Below are positions 49,238-57,068 of a stretch of DNA of 64,000 bases, piece by piece. The notes under the pieces are model-generated. The model saw only the letters and a list, made by a program, of their open reading frames with translations, was not told the origin of the DNA and did no database searches. This DNA comes from an uncultured Clostridium sp. Its GTDB lineage: Bacteria > Bacillota_I > Bacilli_A > RF39 > UBA660. The number at the start of each line of letters is the position of its first letter. Within the stretch, counting starts at the first letter, position 1. Both the position numbers and the translations under genes were made by a program. Where the stretch lies: NCBI GenBank assembly GCA_946414595.1, contig CAMKPE010000001.1, forward strand, positions 1 through 64,000, written 5' to 3'.

Positions 49238-50226
49238 GGTGTATCTACTGCTCCTAAGATAGCATCGATAACTTTTTCAACATTTATTCCATCTGCAACA
49301 GCAGCATAGTTTAAAGTAACTCTGTGTCTTAAGATACTGTAAATTAAAGCTTTGCAATCATCTGGAGTAACATAGTTTCTTCCATTTAATACTGCAACTG
49401 CTTTTGCTACATTCATTATTGCTATAGTTCCACGTGGACTTGATCCCATTTCAACATATTTAGCAATGTTTTTAGGAAGCATAGTAGCTGCATTTCTTGT
49501 TGTATAAATGATTCTTGCAATGTATCTTTTTATTTCTTCATCTACATAAACTCTTCTTGTAACATCTTGTAAGAATAGAATTGAATTGATATCCAATATA
49601 GCTGGATTATTATCAATAATTCCTGATTCCATTCTGTTTAAGATTTCCATTTCTTCTCCAACACTTGGATAATCAATGATTTCTTTTAATAAGAATCTGT
49701 CTAATTGAGCTTCTGCAAGTAGGTAAGTTCCTTCTTGTTCAATTGGGTTTTGTGTTGCAATTACAATGAATGGTTTCATCATTTCATAAGTAACACCTGC
49801 AATACTTAATTTACGCTCCTGCATAACCTCTAGCATGGCACTTTGTGTTTTAGCACTTGATCTGTTTACCTCATCTAGCAAAACGAAATTGGCATAAACT
49901 GGTCCAATTTTAGTTTCGAATTGGTTAGTAGAATAATTAAAGATCTGAGTACCAACAATGTCACTTGGAAGTAAGTCTGGAGTACATTGAATCTTTGCAA
50001 ATTTACCTGCTAAAGCATCTGTTAATACTTTAGCTGCAGTAGTTTTAGCAAGTCCCGGTACAGATTCAAGAAGAATATGCCCATTTGCCATAAAAGCTAC
50101 TAAAAGTGCAGTTTTTAAATTCTTTTGCCCAACTATTCTTTCTTCATAATAATTAGATAATGTATCAATTATCTTTTTTGCTTGTTCCATTTCTTCAACG
50201 GAAATATTTTTTAATTCACTATTCAT
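49234..50226 (-). CDS. MoxR-family AAA+ ATPase
   Basis: Walker A is ESVPGLAKT (54-62), Walker B VLLDEVNRS (115-123), and QNPIEQEGTYLLAEAQLDRF (sensor 1 and the MoxR insert) follows. MoxR proteins are AAA+ chaperones that help insert cofactors or assemble complexes, often with VWA proteins. At 330 residues it is standard. Its ATG is preceded by AGGTGTGA, and it is the first gene of the minus-strand unit reaching 45343. The region upstream faces the SipW operon. Confidence 0.93.
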   Translation of the reverse strand: MNSELKNISVEEMEQAKKIIDTLSNYYEERIVGQKNLKTALLVAFMANGHILLESVPGLAKTTAAKVLTDALAGKFAKIQCTPDLLPSDIVGTQIFNYSTNQFETKIGPVYANFVLLDEVNRSSAKTQSAMLEVMQERKLSIAGVTYEMMKPFIVIATQNPIEQEGTYLLAEAQLDRFLLKEIIDYPSVGEEMEILNRMESGIIDNNPAILDINSILFLQDVTRRVYVDEEIKRYIARIIYTTRNAATMLPKNIAKYVEMGSSPRGTIAIMNVAKAVAVLNGRNYVTPDDCKALIYSILRHRVTLNYAAVADGINVEKVIDAILGAVDTP

Positions 50227-50516
50227 ATCACACCTATTTTCTTTAGTATAACAAAAATATTCGACAAAATAAATATTTTGCCAATCAATTTATGTATTTA
50301 TACATAAAATTGTCGCATACTAATTAATGTAAGAAAAAAAGATGAAATTAATACAATTCCACCCTCTTATAAAAAATTATAACAGGCATATAAGATATAA
50401 ACATAAAAAAAATAAAAAAAAATGACGAAAAATGTAGAAATGTGTAAATTGTTGTTATATAATTTTATTATAAATAGAATAGTAAAGTAGGTCTATTAGA
50501 ATAGGAGGACGGAAAG
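50227..50516. other. Divergent intergenic region between MoxR and SipW operons
   Basis: The 290-bp region holds a perfect palindrome TATGTAT-TT-ATACATA (50291-50306) and an AAAATATT/AATATTTT inverted repeat near 50253-50278. Several A-tracts follow (about 50400-50425). The promoters of both operons must lie here; no unambiguous -35/-10 pair is visible. No gene is seen. Confidence 0.5.
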
Positions 50517-51083
50517 ATGAAAAAGAAAGACTATTTATTAATTATTTTATTATTACTAGTTGGAATCACTGGTATCTATGTAGGAAGCACTTACGCTAAA
50601 TATGTAGAACAACTAGATGAAAAAACTGGTGATGCTGTTATAGCTAAATGGAACTTTAGTGGAGATAACGAAAACGTATCTATGGATATTGATTTCACTA
50701 ATACATATGATCCTGATACATTAGTAGCACAAAGAATTGCTCCAGGAACTGAAGGAGAATTTGTTATTGAATTATTCAATACATCAAGCGAAGTTGGTAT
50801 TGACTATGAAATAGCATTTGGAACTGCAACTGGTAAAGCTGCAAGTTTAACATTCTATGATGCAAATGATCAAGAAATCGACATCACAAGCGATACATTA
50901 TCAGGAAATCTTGCTGTTGGTGAAAATGCAGAAATTAGAATTAAATGGGCATGGGCATATGATGTTAGTGCTGAACAAGATGCAGCTGATACAGCATTAG
51001 GAACTGCTGGTGGAGAAAGTGGAACTAAATTATCAATTCCTATAACTATCACTGGTACTCAAACACAACCTGTAGAACAATAA
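50517..51083 (+). CDS. Camelysin/TasA-like secreted protein with SipW-type signal
   Basis: The N-terminal helix (4-24) ends in GSTYAKY, the cleavage-site pattern of SipW-dependent precursors. The following beta-rich domain (NVSMDIDFTNTYDPDTLVAQRIAPGTEGEFVIELFNTSSEVGIDYEIAFG) matches the TasA/camelysin fold: A-PGxxGxF...NxxSxxxxxY. It should be processed by the SipW homologue encoded at 51874 and may form surface fibres. AGGAGGACGG precedes the ATG. Tandem hairpins after the gene probably attenuate transcription into the rest of the operon, so this gene is likely the most expressed. Confidence 0.85.
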   Translation: MKKKDYLLIILLLLVGITGIYVGSTYAKYVEQLDEKTGDAVIAKWNFSGDNENVSMDIDFTNTYDPDTLVAQRIAPGTEGEFVIELFNTSSEVGIDYEIAFGTATGKAASLTFYDANDQEIDITSDTLSGNLAVGENAEIRIKWAWAYDVSAEQDAADTALGTAGGESGTKLSIPITITGTQTQPVEQ

Positions 51084-51110
51084 TAAACAAAAGATAAAAA
51101 GGGGAATAAA

Positions 51111-51160
51111 TGGAAGTTTTTTAACTTCCATAAGTGAAATAGCCAAAAGCTATTTCTTTT
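51111..51160 (+). terminator. Tandem hairpins (partial terminator) inside SipW operon
   Basis: TGGAAGTT (51111-51118) pairs with AACTTCCA (51123-51130). GAAATAGC (51136-51143) pairs with GCTATTTC (51149-51156), followed by TTTT. Both lie between the first substrate gene and the next gene. They could set a strong-first, weak-rest expression ratio or protect the first mRNA from 3' decay (inference). Confidence 0.6.
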
Positions 51161-51187
51161 ATGGAAACTAAAAAGAAAGGACATCAT

Positions 51188-51874
51188 ATGAAAGATTTTT
51201 TTAAAGATGTAAAATCATGGCTAATTATTTTACTACTTATAATCTTAATTATATTGTTACTTATCCCTAGTTGTACAAAAAAAGAAGAGGGAAATGGTGC
51301 AATGCCAACAGGTAACTTTGACATATTTGAAATAGGATTAGATTGTTACCCTCGTGGAAAAGATCCAGACGGTAAAGAAATAGATGTTGATATAGAAGAT
51401 TTACCTGTCTTTGATGAGGTAGAAGATAAGTATGTTTTAAATAAAATATATGTTGATGATAAAAATGGAGATTATATCTATCAACAAAACTTAGAGATAT
51501 TCAATAATGCAGCATATGAATATACAAACAAAATTGCACCAGGAGTATCAAACGTATATAACTTTGTAGTACACAATAGTTCAAATGGTACTGCAGCATA
51601 CAGATTCTTGATGTATGAAAATACAGAATATTCAGTAAATTTAAAATATAGATTAAAGAAAAATGGTTCATATATAATAGGAAATGAGAATAATTGGGTA
51701 AGTGCAGATGAATTAAATGTTGGATTAAGTAACCTAGCAAAAGATTCAAGAGATAAATATGCACTTGAATGGAAATGGTTTGATGACGATGAAAACGATA
51801 CAATAGCAGGAAAGAATATGACTAGTGCTTATAAACTAAATATTAGATTCTACATAGAATATACTAAAGTATAA
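51188..51874 (+). CDS. Membrane-anchored protein of the SipW operon
   Basis: A membrane segment (about 12-28, WLIILLLIILIILLLIP) ends at SCTKKEEG; the Cys after LLLIPS could be a lipobox-like site, though imperfect. The exterior domain contains ITNKIAPGVSNVYNFVVHNSSNGTAAYRF, which has the camelysin-like APGxxxxFxxxNSS pattern, so it may be another member of the fibre family. I take ATG 51188 because AAAGGACATC lies upstream; the earlier ATG at 51161 has no ribosome site and follows a hairpin. The stop overlaps the sipW start. Confidence 0.72.
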   Translation: MKDFFKDVKSWLIILLLIILIILLLIPSCTKKEEGNGAMPTGNFDIFEIGLDCYPRGKDPDGKEIDVDIEDLPVFDEVEDKYVLNKIYVDDKNGDYIYQQNLEIFNNAAYEYTNKIAPGVSNVYNFVVHNSSNGTAAYRFLMYENTEYSVNLKYRLKKNGSYIIGNENNWVSADELNVGLSNLAKDSRDKYALEWKWFDDDENDTIAGKNMTSAYKLNIRFYIEYTKV

Positions 51875-52326
51875 TGAAAAAAATAGTTTGGATAGTTATA
51901 TCAGTTATAATCGTTATATTTATCTTGCTAAACATATTTTCAATCACTAATACATCTTTATTTGGTTATAGGATATATAAAGTTGGTTCAGGAAGTATGG
52001 AGCCAACTTTAAAAGTAAATGACCTAATAATTGTAAAAGCCTGTGATGAATATAAAGAACAAGATATCGTCACATATGAAGTAAACAAACAAATAGTAAC
52101 TCATAGAATAATTTCTATTAATGATGAATTTGTAACAACTCAAGGAGATAATAATAAAGTAGAAGATTTACCTTTTAAAAAAGATTTTATTATAGGTAAG
52201 ATGGTATTAAAATTAAGTCTTTTACCAATGATTATGGCATTTATATTTAATCCTCTTGTATGGGGATCAGTTATAGTATGCGCAATATTATATATTATTA
52301 ATGATAGTAGAAAAGCAAAACATTAG
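51874..52326 (+). CDS. sipW: SipW-type signal peptidase I
   Basis: An N-terminal membrane helix (4-24), catalytic Ser41 in GSGSMEPTL, His77 in VTHRII, and a C-terminal double hydrophobic region (about 112-143) are present. The His replaces the Lys of standard bacterial signal peptidases, as in the ER-type SipW group, which matures TasA-like precursors. The neighbours on both sides encode such precursors. The start overlaps the previous stop by one base (TAATG). Length is 150 residues, compact for the family. Confidence 0.88.
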   Translation: MKKIVWIVISVIIVIFILLNIFSITNTSLFGYRIYKVGSGSMEPTLKVNDLIIVKACDEYKEQDIVTYEVNKQIVTHRIISINDEFVTTQGDNNKVEDLPFKKDFIIGKMVLKLSLLPMIMAFIFNPLVWGSVIVCAILYIINDSRKAKH

Positions 52327-52341
52327 AAAGGAGTTAATAAT

Positions 52342-52821
52342 ATGGAAAAATTATTAAGAAATAACATTATTGTATTAATAGTTTTGGCGGTATTAACGTC
52401 CTTTTTTTCAGTTGCAACATTTGCAAAATTTAGAGAAGCTATTAATTCTAGTTCAAGTGATGTAACAATTGCTAAATGGAACGTACAAACAAGTAATGAT
52501 GAAAATAAAAATGTTAGTGTTATTGCAGGTGAAGATGGATCAACTTTTACTGTAAGAGTTAAAAGTGAATCTGAAGTTGCATCAACTTATTCAATCGTTG
52601 TTTCTAATATACCAGCAAACGTTGAAGTTAAGTTAGATGATGGAACAAAAGAAAGTTCAGAAACAGGTACATTAACATTTGATGATATTAGAACAATTAG
52701 TGTTGGAGATACGACTACTTATGAACATACTTTAACATTTAGCACAAGTTTGAGTTCGGAAGAAATATCTAATCAAGAAGTAACAGTAGATGTAATATTT
52801 ACTCAAGCAACTTTGTCGTAA
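52342..52821 (+). CDS. Second camelysin/TasA-like secreted protein
   Basis: A signal helix (8-26) followed by VATFAKFREA gives the SipW-type cleavage pattern. The 120-residue mature part is beta-rich (VSVIAGEDGSTFTVRVKSESEVASTYSIVVSNIPANVEVKLDDG) and carries the family's extended N-x-x-S style. It differs clearly from the first substrate, so the two are not recent duplicates. GAAAGGAG precedes the ATG, 15 bases after sipW. Confidence 0.82.
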   Translation: MEKLLRNNIIVLIVLAVLTSFFSVATFAKFREAINSSSSDVTIAKWNVQTSNDENKNVSVIAGEDGSTFTVRVKSESEVASTYSIVVSNIPANVEVKLDDGTKESSETGTLTFDDIRTISVGDTTTYEHTLTFSTSLSSEEISNQEVTVDVIFTQATLS

Positions 52822-52856
52822 TTAAATAAAAAATTAAAAGAAAGAGGGTGCATAAT

Positions 52857-55715
52857 ATGAAAAAAGCAAAGACAATGTTATTAATTAGTATTGTTGTTTT
52901 TTCATTTGCGTACATTTTAAGTGCAGTTGTACCAACTTTCAGTAAATATAATTCAAGAATTACAGACACAATTAATTTAACTATATCAAAGCCACAATAT
53001 AAAATTAGTTTTGATGCTAATGGTGGTACTGGAACAATGCCTGACATGACAGTTAAATATGGTGATACAGTTAACTTAGATGGAAATGAATATACAAGAG
53101 ACTTATACACATTTAATGGATGGAATACAACAAGAGAAGGAACGGGAGTTCCTTATGCAGATGGGGCAAGCGTTAGTAACTTATCATCAGTTAATAATGC
53201 AATAATTACTTTATATGCACAATGGGATCCAGTCCCAGTTAAATATACAGTTAAACATATGTTGATGAATTTAGATGGTACAACATATGAAGAAGGAGAT
53301 ACTATTGAGGCATATGAAAAACATGGATCGACAGTATATCCAGAAACAAGAGAATATACTGGATTTATTACTCCTCAAGTTCAAAGCTTAGTAGTAAACA
53401 GTAATGGGCAAAGCGTTCTTACATATTACTATGCAAGAGAACAACATCGCCTAACAGTAGGGCATGAAGAATTATTAGATAGTAATGAATCAAACTTAAC
53501 GGGTGACTATTACTATGGCGCTACTTTAAAACTAAAGTGGCAAGGTGATGATGGTTACGAGTTTATAAAATGGAGTAACGGAGAAACAACTGAAGAAATA
53601 GAATTAACAATGGGAACTTCTGATATATTTATTGAACCAATATATACTTCAGGAACAGCAGTATTCAAAAGTTATGATGGAGATAATAACTTATTAGGAT
53701 TCAGTAAATCAGGTATTACAAGTTTCCAAAGAAATAAGACTCTTGATTTAGAAGAAGTTTTAGCAAAAGACGGAGTAACATTAATTAGTAATACAGTTAA
53801 TGATGGATATAAGAGTGAAAAAGCAGTGTATGGATGGATTGAAGATAATGTCTTATATTGGTGGAGTGAAGCTACTACTGTATACTTCCATCCAGAGACA
53901 ATAAAAGGATTCTATAATATTAGTACTCTTGAAACAATTTACTTAACTGGAACAAGCACAAGCTTAGTTCAAAACTTCAGTCGTTGGTTTGGAAATAACA
54001 ATGCATTAACACATATTTATGGTAAGATTAATACTTCAGGATTAGTACTAGATTATGGAACATTCGATTATGCAAATGATACGGTTGAAACTACATGTAG
54101 TAATATGGGAATGTCATTCATGTTTAACGATGACAGAAATCTTCAAAGTATTGATCTAAGTGAATTTGATACTAGAAATGCTGCAGATATGAAGAGAATG
54201 TTTGCCGGATGTAACAGTTTAACAAGTCTAGATTTATCTGGATTTGATACATCAAATGTTAAATCAATGTTCTGGATGTTTAGAAAAACAACATCTATGA
54301 CTGAAATAGATTTGAGTAGCTTTAATACAGAAAAAGTTGAAAATATGTTAGGAATGTTTACTCAATCAACTGCTTATAAAACAATAAAACTTGGAAATTC
54401 ATTTGATACAACAAACGTTCAGAACATGAAATACATGTTCTATGGAATGAATAAACTAGAAACAATTTATGCTGGATCAGATTTCGTAAGACAACCTGGA
54501 ATAGACAGTACTCAAATGTTCTATAATGACACTAAATTAATAGGTGCTAAAGATGAAACATATGAAACAAAATTCACAGCAGTAAAAGCAGCAGTAACTG
54601 CAATTGATCCTAATGATACATCATATATGGAAAATGATTATGCACAAATTGCTAATGAATTCCAACAAGGATACTTCACATTATATAGTGGAGATACAGT
54701 TTATACAATTACATATAACTTAGATGGTGGAAGCGCTACAAACCCTCCAACATATACCGTTAATACTCCAACATTTACACTTAATAATCCTACAAAAGTT
54801 GGATATAACTTCACTGGATGGACAGAAGGAGATAGCCAAACATTTCTAGAAACAGTTACTATTGAAACTGGTAGTGTAGGTCACAAAGAGTTCACAGCAC
54901 ACTATACACCAAAACAATATCAAATAATATTTAATGCAAATGGTGGAACTGGAACAATGGATAATCAAACAATGACATACGGTCAAGCAACACAATTAAC
55001 TCCAAATGCTTATACATTTGAAGGTAAAGTATTTGATAGTTGGAACGATAGAGCAGATGGATTAGGAAATAGATATACTAATGAACAAAGCGTGACAAGC
55101 TTATCTACAGGAGCTCCTGTAACATTATATGCTCAATGGGTTGATGATCCATTCCCAGTAGTATTCTCAATGAATGGAACATGTCACTTCAATGGAGCAG
55201 ATGGAAACATCACTGGAGATAACTGTGGAGATTACTCAGATAAGAATTATATTCCAACTGGATTGAATTTATTCGATACAGATACATTTGATAAAGACTT
55301 TGAAATTTATGTTGAAATTTCTAACTATACACCTAACCAACAACAAAGTGGAGTAGGACAACAAACATTTATCAATTCATTCCAAGAGGGACAATCAAGA
55401 AACTTAGGAATAGTTCTAAGAAGATCTGGAGATAAGATTGAATTAAAAGCAAGATCTCAAAACTCAGAGAAAGCTGTAAACTTCAACTATGGTACAGTTC
55501 AAAATATTAGAATTATAAGGAAAGATCATGTAATTTACTACAGTTTAAATGGTGGAGCTTTAACTGAATTAATAAGCTTCAAGAATACAACTACTAGATT
55601 TGATCTTGAAACATGGTTTGGAGCCGCTCAAGACTCTACTGGAGCAGTTTGGCGTATGGTTAAATGTGATATGAGTAACATTACTATTAAACTTGGAACA
55701 ATTCCAGATGAGTAA
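52857..55715 (+). CDS. Large InlB-repeat / BspA (DUF285)-repeat adhesin with SipW-type leader
   Basis: The N-terminal helix ends at VVPTFSKYNS, again a SipW-type cleavage motif. InlB/Listeria-Bacteroides repeats follow: ISFDANGGTGTMPDM...FNGWNTTREG...LYAQW (about 45-120), and later two more (ITYNLDGG, IIFNANGGTGTM, about 615-765). Between them lie BspA-like DUF285 leucine-rich repeats: MFAGCNSLTSLDLSGFDTSNVKSMFWMF. The last 190 residues (FSMNGTCHFNGADGN...) look like a concanavalin/LamG lectin domain. It should be secreted and bind host or biofilm ligands. No LPXTG motif is visible, so attachment is probably via the fibres. ATG 52857 follows AAGAGGGTG. Confidence 0.85.
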   Translation: MKKAKTMLLISIVVFSFAYILSAVVPTFSKYNSRITDTINLTISKPQYKISFDANGGTGTMPDMTVKYGDTVNLDGNEYTRDLYTFNGWNTTREGTGVPYADGASVSNLSSVNNAIITLYAQWDPVPVKYTVKHMLMNLDGTTYEEGDTIEAYEKHGSTVYPETREYTGFITPQVQSLVVNSNGQSVLTYYYAREQHRLTVGHEELLDSNESNLTGDYYYGATLKLKWQGDDGYEFIKWSNGETTEEIELTMGTSDIFIEPIYTSGTAVFKSYDGDNNLLGFSKSGITSFQRNKTLDLEEVLAKDGVTLISNTVNDGYKSEKAVYGWIEDNVLYWWSEATTVYFHPETIKGFYNISTLETIYLTGTSTSLVQNFSRWFGNNNALTHIYGKINTSGLVLDYGTFDYANDTVETTCSNMGMSFMFNDDRNLQSIDLSEFDTRNAADMKRMFAGCNSLTSLDLSGFDTSNVKSMFWMFRKTTSMTEIDLSSFNTEKVENMLGMFTQSTAYKTIKLGNSFDTTNVQNMKYMFYGMNKLETIYAGSDFVRQPGIDSTQMFYNDTKLIGAKDETYETKFTAVKAAVTAIDPNDTSYMENDYAQIANEFQQGYFTLYSGDTVYTITYNLDGGSATNPPTYTVNTPTFTLNNPTKVGYNFTGWTEGDSQTFLETVTIETGSVGHKEFTAHYTPKQYQIIFNANGGTGTMDNQTMTYGQATQLTPNAYTFEGKVFDSWNDRADGLGNRYTNEQSVTSLSTGAPVTLYAQWVDDPFPVVFSMNGTCHFNGADGNITGDNCGDYSDKNYIPTGLNLFDTDTFDKDFEIYVEISNYTPNQQQSGVGQQTFINSFQEGQSRNLGIVLRRSGDKIELKARSQNSEKAVNFNYGTVQNIRIIRKDHVIYYSLNGGALTELISFKNTTTRFDLETWFGAAQDSTGAVWRMVKCDMSNITIKLGTIPDE

Positions 55716-55729
55716 AAAGAGGTGCTAAG

Positions 55730-56614
55730 ATGTTTTGCCAAAAATGCGGTAAAAAGATAGATGGAAACAACAAATTCTGCGATGGATGCGGTACAAAAAT
55801 AGAAGCAGTTAATACTGCTTCTAGTACTGAATCTATTAATGAAAATGAAGTGCCTGTATATCAATACCAATATGAAAAACCAAAAGGTAACACAGGATTA
55901 AAAATAGTGATAATAATGATGTCTATTATTATTCTTGCAGGTTTAGGATTTGGATTATGGTACTTTGTCATTAGAAGTGATGAATCAAATAGTAATAATA
56001 CAAATACTAACAGTAACGCTAATACGAACGAAAACACTAATACAAATACTAATACAACACCACAATATATAGAAGATGATAACTTTGCTTATCAGTTGGC
56101 AACAACTGAAAGAGGGAGATTAATACTAATATCTAAGAATAAAACGGATAAAGTTTTAGATGTTAAAATAGAAATAGAATTCTATGATAAGAATGGTACT
56201 ATATTAGGAAGCGATAGTGATTATGTATTTGGTTATGCACCAGGGCAAGAAATAGTATCATCATTCTATTCAGCTCCAGAAAAATATGATTCCTATAAAA
56301 TATATTTTGATGCAGAAGATAGTTTCTATACACCAAGATATAAAGATATAGAAATTATAACAAACGATAATAAAGAAACAGAAAAAATAATAATACAATT
56401 TAAAAATACTTCAGACACTGAAATAAAAAGTGTTGAAGCAGGTGTAGTATTCTATAAGAACGGAAAAATAATTGGATATGATAGTGACTATGATACAACT
56501 ATTAAAGTTGGAAGATCAGCTAATTTATCTATTAGGTATCCATATGATAGATATTATGACACTATAGAATTTGATGAATATAGAGTATTTATAAATAGTG
56601 CTTATTCATATTAA
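55730..56614 (+). CDS. Zinc-ribbon membrane protein with Asn-Thr linker
   Basis: The zinc ribbon is CQKCGKKIDGNNKFCDGCG (Cys3, Cys6, Cys18, Cys21). One membrane helix (about 59-82) leads to an NTNTN linker (about 90-115) like that of the GH5 protein. Two beta-rich outer domains follow, with the LISKNKTDKVLDVKIEIEFYDKNGTILG and IIIQFKNTSDTEIKSVEAGVVFYKNGKIIG patterns (FxLYD-like). GAGGTGCTAAG precedes the ATG, 14 bases after the adhesin gene, so it is likely the last operon gene. It ends in a terminator. Confidence 0.78.
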   Translation: MFCQKCGKKIDGNNKFCDGCGTKIEAVNTASSTESINENEVPVYQYQYEKPKGNTGLKIVIIMMSIIILAGLGFGLWYFVIRSDESNSNNTNTNSNANTNENTNTNTNTTPQYIEDDNFAYQLATTERGRLILISKNKTDKVLDVKIEIEFYDKNGTILGSDSDYVFGYAPGQEIVSSFYSAPEKYDSYKIYFDAEDSFYTPRYKDIEIITNDNKETEKIIIQFKNTSDTEIKSVEAGVVFYKNGKIIGYDSDYDTTIKVGRSANLSIRYPYDRYYDTIEFDEYRVFINSAYSY

Positions 56615-56650
56615 AAAAGGTTGTGTAATAAATACACAACCTTTTAAAAT
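56614..56650. terminator. Bidirectional terminator
   Basis: AAAAGGTTGTGT pairs with ACACAACCTTTT around a seven-base loop, between the SipW operon and the convergent membrane gene. Confidence 0.88.
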
Positions 56651-56652
56651 GC

Positions 56653-57003
56653 TTATTTCTTTTTTGGAATTAATAATATTGCCAGTAATAATAAATAAAC
56701 GATTATTAAAGCGATATTAAATACTACTAAAGTTTTTATTGTAGTTATTGTAAATACATAGTTAATGAAAAAACTTGCTATTGCATATAACACTCCTGCA
56801 GCAATTACATCACCATTTTTATTTCTCATAAATCCTGCTACTAAAACAGAAATATAAATAACAGCTAATGCTCCAAGTATGAATCCAAATGCAACTAATT
56901 GAATATCTGTTTTATCACTATCACCTAGTCCAAAAAACAATAAACATACTAGCGCTGTAACAAGTACGTAAGCAACGGTACTAAACAACCAATTAGATTT
57001 CAT
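56653..57003 (-). CDS. Four-helix membrane protein, 116 aa
   Basis: Helices lie at about 8-26, 36-56, 66-90 and 92-112, with a short polar loop GDSDKTDIQ and a basic end (IPKKK). No family is recognised. AGGAGG precedes the ATG. The gene sits 57 bases after the minus-strand gene 57061-58644 ends and has its own ribosome site, so it may be separate. Confidence 0.65.
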   Translation of the reverse strand: MKSNWLFSTVAYVLVTALVCLLFFGLGDSDKTDIQLVAFGFILGALAVIYISVLVAGFMRNKNGDVIAAGVLYAIASFFINYVFTITTIKTLVVFNIALIIVYLLLLAILLIPKKK

Positions 57004-57037
57004 ATAATTCCTCCTAAGTTGATTATACTATAAAAAT

Positions 57038-57068
57038 AAAAAAAGAACACTTAATGTGTTCTATTTTT
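57038..57068 (-). terminator. Terminator of the WG-repeat-like gene
   Basis: AAAGAACAC and GTGTTCT pair around TTAAT; on the minus strand the stem is followed by a T tract. The stop codon of the gene 57061-58644 lies in the arm. Confidence 0.75.
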
